This document shows, piece after piece, positions 1 through 4,956 of a DNA stretch of 7,892 nt (the first letter of the stretch is position 1; each line of letters starts with the position of its first letter). Origin of the DNA: Thermoanaerobacterales bacterium (GTDB lineage Bacteria; Bacillota; Thermosediminibacteria; Thermosediminibacterales; Tepidanaerobacteraceae). Below the pieces are notes generated by a model that searched no databases, had not been told where the DNA came from, and was given only the letters and a program-made list of their open reading frames with translations. The translations under genes and the position numbers were made by a program. Location: NCBI GenBank assembly GCA_012841995.1, contig DUTQ01000251.1, forward strand, positions 1 to 7,892, given 5' to 3'.

Positions 1-152
1 ATCCCCATGATAAATGCCAACTCTCGCTGTGTCTTTTTCTTATTTTTTGATGCTTTCTCATTTTGTTTGACCAAATTTTCCAGCTCTTGGCGATCGGTGT
101 AGGTTAGGTGTTTCCCTTTTCTCCTTCTTCTGATACAATATACTTGGCTCAT
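1..152 (-). CDS. IS30-family-like transposase, N-terminal fragment (continues beyond the window)
   Basis: Reading the minus strand from the ATG at 152-150 gives an uninterrupted 50-residue peptide that begins MSQVYCIRRRRKGKHLTYTD and ends TQRELAFIMG at the window edge. The basic leader, the KHLTYTDRQELE segment (about residues 14-25) and the later TQRELAFIMG helix (41-50) match the N-terminal DNA-binding helix-turn-helix of IS30-type DDE transposases. The catalytic DDE domain would lie outside the window, so activity cannot be judged. The start is supported by AGGAGG at 162-157, four bases upstream, and by a consensus promoter further out. No stop or frameshift is seen in the visible part. 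Another IS family with a similar HTH remains possible. Confidence 0.65.
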   Translation of the reverse strand, partial: MSQVYCIRRRRKGKHLTYTDRQELENLVKQNEKASKNKKKTQRELAFIMG

Positions 153-200
153 GGCTCCTCCTGATATATGTTTTTGACTTACACCTAACATTGTATCAGA
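103..200 (-). repeat. Leader/early-coding inverted repeats around the transposase start
   Basis: The 20 contiguous leader bases at 181-200 are complementary to two blocks inside the start of the transposase gene. Bases 190-200 match 129-139 (11 of 11) and bases 181-189 match 103-111 (9 of 9). In the transposase mRNA the 11-bp pairing would enclose the AGGAGG (162-157) and the ATG (152-150) in its loop. The two pairings cross, so they are either alternatives or a pseudoknot. The complementarity is directly visible. A role in limiting transposase translation is inference. Confidence 0.55.
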
Positions 201-225
201 GAGCCTTGAGCTTTTATTTCATTTA

Positions 226-253
226 ATTATACAAGTCGCCAATGGATTGTCAA
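226..253 (-). promoter_or_regulatory. Consensus sigma-A-type promoter of the transposase
   Basis: On the minus strand a perfect -35 TTGACA (253-248) is followed after 16 bases by a perfect -10 TATAAT (231-226). Transcription would start near 219 and leave a leader of about 67 bases before the transposase ATG at 152. The -35 box begins two bases past the hairpin at 256-289, so the promoter sits at the very edge of the element. Both hexamers are full consensus, so the call is strong. That it drives the transposase follows from position. Confidence 0.8.
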
Positions 254-255
254 GC

Positions 256-289
256 AAAGAGTGCCATTTTTGAAGGAATGGCACTCTTT
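256..289 (-). terminator. Perfect 13-bp hairpin downstream of hsp20, likely intrinsic terminator
   Basis: Arms 256-268 and 277-289 are exact reverse complements (AAAGAGTGCCATT / AATGGCACTCTTT) around an 8-base loop. The hairpin starts 12 bases beyond the hsp20 stop on the minus strand. In the hsp20 direction the stem ends in CTCTTT followed by GCTTG, so the U-tract is short. On the plus strand it is followed by a better T-rich tail (AGCTTTTTATTTTA). The symmetric A/T-flanked arms suit a bidirectional terminator. The weak U-tract on the hsp20 side may reflect the adjacent IS insertion. Confidence 0.6.
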
Positions 290-301
290 AAGCTTTTTAT
301 T

Positions 302-730
302 TTATTCAATATCTATTTTTCTGCCTTGTGGTTTGCTGGGGCTTATTTTTGGCATTATAACTTGTAACACCCCGTTTTCAAATTTTGCGCTGATTTTTTC
401 ACCATTTACATTTTCGGGAACACTAATTGTTCTGGAAAAACTGCCCCGGCGCCGTTCTTTGTGTATATAATTCTCTCCGCTTTCTTCAGTTGTTTCGCTA
501 TGTTCTGCAGATATTGTAAGATTGTGGTCATCGTAAACTATTTCTATCGAGTTCTTATCACAACCAGGCAGATCGGCTTCTAAAATATACTCGTTTTCAG
601 TTTCCTTTAGATCAGCTCTAAATGATTGATAATTGAACATGTCAAAAAAGTCATCAACATCAAAGTTGAAGTCAAAAAACCCAGGCAATAAACCTTTACG
701 TCTCCATGGAACAATACCTTTACCGCGCAT
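302..730 (-). CDS. hsp20: Small heat-shock protein, Hsp20/alpha-crystallin family
   Basis: The 142-residue protein is an ATP-independent holdase chaperone of the cytoplasm that binds unfolding proteins until DnaK or ClpB systems can act. A short N-terminal arm rich in Phe and Asp (about 1-35) precedes the alpha-crystallin domain (about 36-129). Visible family signatures are EADLPG (51-56), the RRGSFSRTISVPENV stretch (94-108) and the ENGVLQVIMPK strand (118-128). The C-terminal tail carries an I-x-I motif (IDI, 139-141), which docks neighbouring dimers in the oligomer. Length is typical for bacterial members. The start is supported by AAAGGAGGT at 745-737, seven bases upstream. The gene stands alone, divergent from acpS, with its own promoter and a CtsR-like operator. 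Its 3' end is followed by a hairpin and an IS element. The gene itself looks intact. Confidence 0.95.
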   Translation of the reverse strand: MRGKGIVPWRRKGLLPGFFDFNFDVDDFFDMFNYQSFRADLKETENEYILEADLPGCDKNSIEIVYDDHNLTISAEHSETTEESGENYIHKERRRGSFSRTISVPENVNGEKISAKFENGVLQVIMPKISPSKPQGRKIDIE

Positions 731-768
731 AAGATTACCTCCTTTGGTGTATATTACCTTTTGAATAT

Positions 769-797
769 ATTATAGCACAAAGGTCAGGGAAGGTCAA
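769..797 (-). promoter_or_regulatory. Sigma-A-type promoter of hsp20
   Basis: On the minus strand TTGACC (797-792) and TATAAT (774-769) are separated by exactly 17 bases. The predicted start is near 762, which leaves a leader of about 32 bases containing the AAAGGAGGT at 745-737. The spacing, perfect -10 and near-perfect -35 make this a strong vegetative promoter, as expected for a gene controlled by a repressor and not by an alternative sigma factor. Confidence 0.8.
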
Positions 798-798
798 C
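782..798 (+). promoter_or_regulatory. CtsR-like operator (tandem heptads) overlapping the hsp20 -35 box
   Basis: The plus strand reads GGTCAGG GAA GGTCAAC: two direct heptads with a 3-base spacer. The known CtsR operator in Firmicutes is RGTCAAA-NAN-RGTCAAA. By my count this site matches all but three of the constrained positions, and the spacer length is right. It covers the -35 hexamer (792-797), so a bound repressor would block RNA polymerase. CtsR control of small heat-shock genes is known in some Firmicutes, for example hsp18 of Oenococcus. No ctsR gene is in this window. The heptad and position are seen; the regulator is inferred. Confidence 0.55.
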
Positions 799-836
799 AT
801 CTTGCATTTAAAATTTTACATTTAAAAAAAGGTTTT

Positions 837-878
837 TTGGAAGGAATATAGAAATATATATCTATTGGAAGAAATATA
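837..878 (+). repeat. Near-perfect direct repeat in the hsp20-acpS intergenic region
   Basis: TTGGAAGGAATATA (837-850) recurs as TTGGAAGAAATATA (865-878), 13 of 14 bases identical, with a 28-base period. An overlapping exact 10-mer, AGAAATATAT, occurs at 850-859 and 870-879 with a 20-base period. The pair lies 60-100 bases upstream of the acpS GTG, where its promoter should be. I could not find a convincing sigma-A -35/-10 pair for the acpS operon here. The repeat could be a protein-binding site or only A+T-rich low complexity. Confidence 0.4.
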
Positions 879-937
879 TTCAATGAGTAGTGTGCGCCAT
901 TTTGAAAATAAAATTCAAATTTTTTTGAGGTGAATTA

Positions 938-1327
938 GTGGAAATAGGCATTGATATTATAGAGATAAACCGTATTAAAAAGGCCTGTGAAAGAAAAAGC
1001 TTTTCAAGGCGTGTTTTTACCTATGATGAACTTGAACAAATAAAAAACAAGGCAAGCGTTTATTCTCACCTTGCGGGAAAGTTTGCTGCGAAGGAAGCAG
1101 TATCTAAGGCATTAGGAACAGGTTTTAGGTTTTTTAAATGGCATGATATACAGATTATAAACAATCATGTTGGGAAGCCAATTGTGAAACTTTCAGGAAA
1201 AGCTAAACAGATATTCGAAAACAATAGATATAAGCATATAAAAGTGACAATTTCCCACAGCAGAGATTATGCGGTGGCTTTTGCGGTTATTTTAAGAGGT
1301 GATGATGTTGAAGATTGTAAGTCCTGA
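938..1327 (+). CDS. acpS: Holo-[acyl-carrier-protein] synthase (4'-phosphopantetheinyl transferase)
   Basis: AcpS moves the 4'-phosphopantetheine arm of coenzyme A onto a serine of apo-ACP, which activates fatty acid synthesis in the cytoplasm. The 129-residue protein has the usual length and all signature blocks. These are GIDIIEI (4-10, Mg-binding Asp6), KFAAKEAVSKALGTG (48-62, with Glu53 as second metal ligand), WHDIQI (68-73), GKP (79-81) and ISHSRDYA (105-112). The start is the GTG at 938, which has GAGGTG at 927-932 upstream and places GIDI at the expected N-terminal distance. The 3' end overlaps nnr by 23 bases, pointing to co-transcription and translational coupling. It is the first gene of the plus-strand housekeeping cluster, and acpS also heads the equivalent alr-ndoA region in Bacillus. 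Confidence 0.95.
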   Translation: MEIGIDIIEINRIKKACERKSFSRRVFTYDELEQIKNKASVYSHLAGKFAAKEAVSKALGTGFRFFKWHDIQIINNHVGKPIVKLSGKAKQIFENNRYKHIKVTISHSRDYAVAFAVILRGDDVEDCKS

Positions 1328-2873
1328 TACAATGAAAAACATGGACAAAAGAGCCATGGAAGAATACAGCATTCCAGGTATTGTGCTTATGGAAAATGCT
1401 GGGCGAAAATTGGCCGAACAAGTAAATAATATATGGGAAAACCAAAGCATAAAGTCATCGAAAAAGGTAGTTGTGTTTTGTGGTAAAGGCAACAATGGAG
1501 GCGATGGTTTCGTTGTGGCCAGGCATTTATCAAATGCGGGTTTTGATATACATGTATTTATAACGGCTGATCCAAATGAAATAAAGGGAGATGCATTAGT
1601 AAATCTCCACATAATCCAGAAAATGGATATAGATATCCATACAACTTTGGAGAAAGATTTTTTACAGAAAGCATCTAGAGTGACAGACGGTGCCTTTGCT
1701 GTTGTGGATGCCCTTTTTGGCACTGGTCTAAAAGGAGAAGTTAAAGGGATTGCTCTAGAGGTAATTGAACTGATAAACAGTTTTGATTGCCATGTAATAG
1801 CGTGTGATATTCCATCAGGGATTTCGGGTCATACCGGGCAAGTCCTTGGCACTGCAGTGAGAGCTGAAGAAACGGTCACAATGGCATTGCCTAAGACTGG
1901 CATTGTAATTTTTCCCGGAGCACAATATACAGGCAAATTGACAGTTGCCGATATAGGTATGCCTTATTCGGTGATAAAAGAAGCAGAAACCGAAGCCATT
2001 CTATTAGAAAAGCAATATATTGCAGATTTATTCAACGAATGCCCATTAGATGCTCATAAGGGTGATTTTGGAAGAGTCTTTGTTATTGCTGGGTCTAGAG
2101 GAATGAGCGGCGCTGCAGCACTTGCAGGGCTAGCCTCGGCGCGAAGCGGTGCTGGTCTTGTTACAGTTGGCATACCCGAAAGTCTAAATGATATTATAGA
2201 GATGAAACTGACAGAGGTTATGTCAATACCCCTTTCGGAGACATCAGAAGGAAGTATTTCAAATGAGGCCTTAAAGCAGGCATTGGAATTTGCTCAAAAG
2301 TGTAATGCTGTTGCAATAGGGCCTGGACTTTCGATGAATGATGATACAAGGCAATTTGTGAAGCAATTTGTAGAAGACTGTAAAAAACCTCTGGTTATAG
2401 ATGCTGATGGGCTGAATGCTCTATCAGATGAACCCAATCTACTTGCAGAGACTAGTCTATGTCAGACGGTGATAACACCTCATCCAGGCGAGATGGCTCG
2501 GCTGCTTTCTACTACTACTGATGTAGTTCAAAGGGACAGAATCGGTGCGGCAAGAGCAGCTGCAAGTAAATTAGGGAGCACTGTAGTCTTAAAAGGGGCT
2601 GGGACATTGATTGTAACGCCTGATGGGGATACATGGATAAACACCACAGGTAATCCCGGTATGGCTACAGGTGGTAGTGGTGATGTTTTGACTGGAATTA
2701 TTACTGCATTTATTGCCAGGGGAATGAAGCCAACAGAAGCTGCATTGGCAGGGGTATTTATCCACGGCCTTGCAGGAGACATAGCGGTAGAAAAGATGGG
2801 TGGAGGGATTTCCCTCATAGCAAGTGATATAATTGGATACTTACATGAAGCTTTTAAAATAATATTTTCATAA
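1305..2873 (+). CDS. nnr: Bifunctional NAD(P)H-hydrate epimerase / ADP-dependent (S)-NAD(P)H-hydrate dehydratase
   Basis: This is a cofactor-repair enzyme. The N-terminal YjeF domain interconverts R- and S-NAD(P)HX, and the C-terminal ribokinase-like domain dehydrates S-NAD(P)HX back to NAD(P)H using ADP. Numbered from the ATG at 1305 (522 residues), the epimerase half (about 1-220) shows GKGNNGGDGF (60-69), ALFGTG (136-141) and CDIPSGISG (167-175). The dehydratase half (about 235-515) shows HKGDFGR (251-257), GPGL (339-342), VIDADGLNAL (364-373), TPHPGE (391-396) and NPGMATGGSGD (450-460), with catalytic Asp460. Length is standard for fused bacterial Nnr. The in-frame GTG at 1299 and ATG at 1302 are alternative starts. 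The ATG at 1305 is preferred because AGAGGTG at 1295-1301 is its ribosome binding site. The gene overlaps the acpS 3' end. Confidence 0.94.
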   Translation: MLKIVSPDTMKNMDKRAMEEYSIPGIVLMENAGRKLAEQVNNIWENQSIKSSKKVVVFCGKGNNGGDGFVVARHLSNAGFDIHVFITADPNEIKGDALVNLHIIQKMDIDIHTTLEKDFLQKASRVTDGAFAVVDALFGTGLKGEVKGIALEVIELINSFDCHVIACDIPSGISGHTGQVLGTAVRAEETVTMALPKTGIVIFPGAQYTGKLTVADIGMPYSVIKEAETEAILLEKQYIADLFNECPLDAHKGDFGRVFVIAGSRGMSGAAALAGLASARSGAGLVTVGIPESLNDIIEMKLTEVMSIPLSETSEGSISNEALKQALEFAQKCNAVAIGPGLSMNDDTRQFVKQFVEDCKKPLVIDADGLNALSDEPNLLAETSLCQTVITPHPGEMARLLSTTTDVVQRDRIGAARAAASKLGSTVVLKGAGTLIVTPDGDTWINTTGNPGMATGGSGDVLTGIITAFIARGMKPTEAALAGVFIHGLAGDIAVEKMGGGISLIASDIIGYLHEAFKIIFS

Positions 2874-2914
2874 GATGAGACATATAATTTATTGCAAAGG
2901 AAGCGGCTGAATAT

Positions 2915-4090
2915 ATGGACATAGTACATCTTCGACCCACCAGGGTAGAAATCGATCTAGATAATTTGGAATACAATATGAACCAGATTAAAAGTATTTT
3001 ATCGCCTTCTGCTAAAATTTGTGCTGTATTAAAAGCTGATGGTTATGGCCACGGAGCAGTAGAGATTGCCCAGGAAATAATGGGGTGTGGTGCCGCATAT
3101 ATTGCTGTAAGCTTTATAGATGAGGCGCTTGAATTGAGGCAAAGTGGTGTAAAGGTACCTATCCTTATTTTGGGTTTTACACCGGAAAGCCAGTTTGATA
3201 AAATCATAGAGTATGATATAACACAGACTATTTATAATACATCTTCAGCTGAAACACTATCAAAACTGGCTTTAAAGTATAATAAGAAGGCAAAGGTACA
3301 CATCAAAATTGATACTGGTATGAATCGAATCGGTTTTCAAGCAAATAGCAATTCCCTAACTAAAATAGCAAGTTTGTTTTCGCTAGAAGGATTAGAAATA
3401 GAAGGAATTTACACTCACTTTGCAAAAGCTGATGAAAAGGATAAAACCTTTACTAAAGAGCAATACAAAAGTTTTAATGAAATGGCAAACCGCTTAAAAC
3501 AAATGGGGCATGATATACCGATTAAACATGTGGCAAACAGTGCTACTGTCATTGACCTACCTGATATGCACCTTGATATGGTAAGGCCTGGGCTTATTTT
3601 ATATGGTCTCTATCCTTCACAAGAGGTGCAAAAAGATAAACTGGATTTAAAGCCACTTATGAGCCTTAAGACAAAGGTTTCACACGTAAAAAAGGTAGAT
3701 AGGGGCAGGCGCATAAGCTATGGGGGGACATTTGTCACCAAGAGGGAAAGTCTAATAGCTACTTTACCTGTAGGTTATGCTGATGGGTATTCAAGACTGC
3801 TTTCGTCAAGGGCAGATGTATTGATTAAAGGCCAAAGGGCGCCTGTTGTCGGTAGAATCTGTATGGATCAGTGTATGGTTGATATTACTGATATTAAAGA
3901 TAAAGTACAAACAGGTGAAGATGTTGTGCTCTTTGGCAAGATGGGGAATAAAGAGATATTAGCTGATGAGCTGGCTCATACAATAGGAACTATAAATTAC
4001 GAGATCATATGTGGCGTCTCAAGGAGAGTGCCCAGAGTATATATTAGACATGGTAAAATAATTAAAGTTAAAAATCTTTTGGTATATTAG
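2915..4090 (+). CDS. alr: Alanine racemase (PLP-dependent)
   Basis: The enzyme converts L-alanine to D-alanine in the cytoplasm for peptidoglycan cross-links. The 391-residue length is typical. The PLP-binding motif AVLKADGYGHG (37-47) carries the Schiff-base Lys40. The second catalytic base is Tyr269 in RRISYGGTF (265-273). Other family blocks are IDTGMNRIGF (132-141), HVANSAT (205-211), MVRPGLILYG (222-231), LPVGYADGYSR (284-294) and GRICMDQCMVDIT (313-325). The N-terminal PLP-barrel domain is followed by the C-terminal beta domain from about residue 245. It begins 41 bases after nnr with an AAAGGAAG at about 2896-2903, rather far from the ATG but with no better start nearby. Position between nnr and ndoAI matches the common Firmicutes arrangement. 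No residue is missing. Confidence 0.96.
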   Translation: MDIVHLRPTRVEIDLDNLEYNMNQIKSILSPSAKICAVLKADGYGHGAVEIAQEIMGCGAAYIAVSFIDEALELRQSGVKVPILILGFTPESQFDKIIEYDITQTIYNTSSAETLSKLALKYNKKAKVHIKIDTGMNRIGFQANSNSLTKIASLFSLEGLEIEGIYTHFAKADEKDKTFTKEQYKSFNEMANRLKQMGHDIPIKHVANSATVIDLPDMHLDMVRPGLILYGLYPSQEVQKDKLDLKPLMSLKTKVSHVKKVDRGRRISYGGTFVTKRESLIATLPVGYADGYSRLLSSRADVLIKGQRAPVVGRICMDQCMVDITDIKDKVQTGEDVVLFGKMGNKEILADELAHTIGTINYEIICGVSRRVPRVYIRHGKIIKVKNLLVY

Positions 4091-4185
4091 GTATAAATTT
4101 CATATTTAGATGGAAATAATTATACTGATTATTATTTTTACAATTCTCTTTTATTTGTTTCTTAATATTATAGGGGGTGCTTTTT

Positions 4186-4461
4186 GTGTCTAGGACAAAG
4201 AAAATTGTCGTTAGCATTCCAAATAACCTGCTTGAACAGGTTGATTGCATAATATCATTAGAAAATAAGAACAGAAGCGAATTTATTCGCGATGCAATGA
4301 GATTATATATAAGGGAGAGGGAAAACATAAGATTAATCGATCAGCTTAAAAACGGATATGTGCAGATGGCTGAAATAAATATAAAATTTGCAGAAATGGG
4401 GATATATGAAGATTACGAAGACTTTGTTGTATACGAAAAGAGGCTTTCGGAGTGTGAATAA
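4186..4461 (+). CDS. ndoAI: Antitoxin of the NdoAI/EndoAI (MazE-like) family, ribbon-helix-helix type
   Basis: This small antitoxin is expected to bind and inhibit the adjacent NdoA endoribonuclease and, in this family, often to repress its own promoter. From the GTG at 4186 it is 91 residues. A ribbon-helix-helix DNA-binding domain ([15 protein letters not shown]... [14 protein letters not shown], about 5-42) precedes a toxin-binding tail ([19 protein letters not shown], 54-72, then an acidic end). The tail resembles B. subtilis NdoAI (RRGYMEMAKINLNI). An in-frame GTG at 4177 exists. The GTG at 4186 is preferred because GGGGGTG at 4173-4179 then lies at normal distance. It lies 95 bases after alr and its last eight bases overlap ndoA. 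I found no clear promoter in the gap, so read-through from alr is likely. Confidence 0.88.
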   Translation: MSRTKKIVVSIPNNLLEQVDCIISLENKNRSEFIRDAMRLYIRERENIRLIDQLKNGYVQMAEINIKFAEMGIYEDYEDFVVYEKRLSECE

Positions 4462-4819
4462 TTTATCAGTCAGACGTGGTGATATATTTTATGCCGACCT
4501 AAACCCTGTTGTGGGTTCTGAACAGGGAGGCACAAGGCCAGTTTTAATTGTACAAAATGATGTGGGGAATAAATACAGTCCAACTGTAATAATTGCAGCT
4601 ATAACCTCACAAATAGATAAAGCAAAGCTGCCAACACATGTGGAATTGAAAGGCGACGAATATAAGCTTGAAAAGGATTCTGTTGTCTTGTTAGAACAGC
4701 TTAGGACAATTGATAAAAAAAGACTCAAAGGCAAGATTACATTTCTTGACAAGGAAATGATGTCAAAGGTTGAAAAAGCTTTAAAAATAAGCCTGGGGCT
4801 TGGGGAGTATGTAAAATAA
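4454..4819 (+). CDS. ndoA: Endoribonuclease toxin NdoA/EndoA (MazF/PemK family)
   Basis: NdoA is a sequence-specific mRNA interferase; the B. subtilis enzyme cuts at UACAU. From the GTG at 4454 it has 121 residues. It aligns closely with B. subtilis Ndo[22 protein letters not shown] (6-26), RPVLIVQND (28-36), AAITSQ (48-53), KLPTHVEL (58-65), [14 protein letters not shown] (75-88) and [12 protein letters not shown] (105-116). Arg28 and Thr51 correspond to the catalytic Arg25 and Thr48 of the Bacillus enzyme, so the toxin should be active. An ATG at 4388 would add 22 residues read out of frame with ndoAI and without family similarity. The GTG within the ndoAI stop region is therefore preferred, with AAAAGAGG at 4436-4443 as its ribosome binding site. 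The 8-base overlap with ndoAI suggests translational coupling. Confidence 0.93.
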   Translation: MNNLSVRRGDIFYADLNPVVGSEQGGTRPVLIVQNDVGNKYSPTVIIAAITSQIDKAKLPTHVELKGDEYKLEKDSVVLLEQLRTIDKKRLKGKITFLDKEMMSKVEKALKISLGLGEYVK

Positions 4820-4820
4820 T

Positions 4821-4845
4821 GACCGCATTTGCGGTTTTTATTTTG
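4821..4845 (+). terminator. Short intrinsic terminator after ndoA
   Basis: ACCGC (4822-4826) pairs with GCGGT (4831-4835) around a 4-base loop, with a possible extra G-T pair, and runs into TTTTTATTTT. It begins one base after the ndoA stop. The stem is short but is the only G+C-rich palindrome in the gap, and the U-tract is good. It probably closes the acpS-ndoA transcription unit. Confidence 0.7.
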
Positions 4846-4873
4846 AATATATATGCAGAAATTGCAAAATAAA

Positions 4874-4902
4874 GAAGGATTATTAAAAACCGTTTCGAAT
4901 AT
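4874..4902 (+). promoter_or_regulatory. Candidate sigma-H promoter upstream of the HD-GYP operon
   Basis: GAAGGATTA at 4874-4882 fits the sigma-H -35 consensus RnAGGAwWW fully. After 11 bases, TTCGAATAT (4894-4902) fits the -10 RnnGAATww except for its first base. The spacing from AGGATTA to CGAAT is 13, as in known Bacillus sigma-H promoters such as spoVG, from memory. A vegetative -10-like TATAAT also exists at 4928-4933 but has no acceptable -35 at 16-18 bases. The ribosome binding site GGGGG is at 4946-4950. Control by sigma-H is inferred from the consensus alone. Confidence 0.45.
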
Positions 4903-4956
4903 ATATACTAATTGCCCATTTTTACTTTATAATAATGGTGATATCGGGGGATTAGC

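Larger units (their letters stand above)
1..254 (-). mobile_element. 5' part of an IS30-family-like insertion sequence, cut by the window edge
   Basis: This stretch reads leftward out of the window and holds a transposase start, its leader and its promoter. It lies directly against the hairpin downstream of hsp20. The family assignment rests only on the first 50 residues of the transposase, which have the basic leader and 'KxxHLTYxDRxELE' opening of IS30-type N-terminal helix-turn-helix regions. The outer boundary is a guess. It is set near 254 because the next bases belong to the hairpin at 256-289. I could not identify the terminal inverted repeat, since the other end of the element lies outside the window, and I found no target duplication for the same reason. 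Confidence 0.5.

Noticed and set aside
256..289. Possible CIRCE element (HrcA operator) near hsp20, because of GAGTGC/GCACTC arms.
   Set aside because: CIRCE reads GCACTC-N9-GAGTGC. Here the arms are in the opposite order, and the site is downstream of the gene, so a terminator hairpin is the better explanation.
261..470. Plus-strand open frame over the hsp20 3' end and hairpin, Phe/Leu-rich and membrane-like.
   Set aside because: It overlaps the hsp20 coding sequence in antisense and starts inside the terminator stem. The hydrophobicity reflects A+T-rich antisense reading.
899..926. Terminator-like TTTGAA-N7-TTCAAA followed by seven T just upstream of the acpS ribosome binding site, a possible attenuator or RNA thermometer.
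   Set aside because: The stem is only six pairs, five of which are A-T, so stability would be very low, and no alternative pairing or ligand-binding element is evident.
1292..1723. Long open frame on the minus strand opposite nnr, and similar ones opposite the 3' end of nnr, ndoA, the HD-GYP gene and the amidohydrolase.
   Set aside because: They lie entirely within well-supported genes on the other strand, show no recognisable family motif and lack convincing ribosome binding sites.
4114..4137. A-T-only inverted repeat (AAATAAT / ATTATTT) between alr and ndoAI, a possible terminator for alr.
   Set aside because: Seven A-T pairs with a 10-base loop are too weak to terminate, and the conserved gene cluster argues for read-through into ndoAI.
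4137..4168. Possible promoter for ndoAI with TTTACA at 4137-4142.
   Set aside because: The nearest TATAAT-like hexamer (TAATAT at 4163-4168) is 20 bases away, outside normal spacing, and the region is almost all A+T, so such matches are expected by chance.
4388..4453. N-terminal extension of ndoA from an ATG at 4388.
   Set aside because: The extra 22 residues are an out-of-frame reading of the ndoAI toxin-binding tail and have no counterpart in NdoA/MazF proteins.
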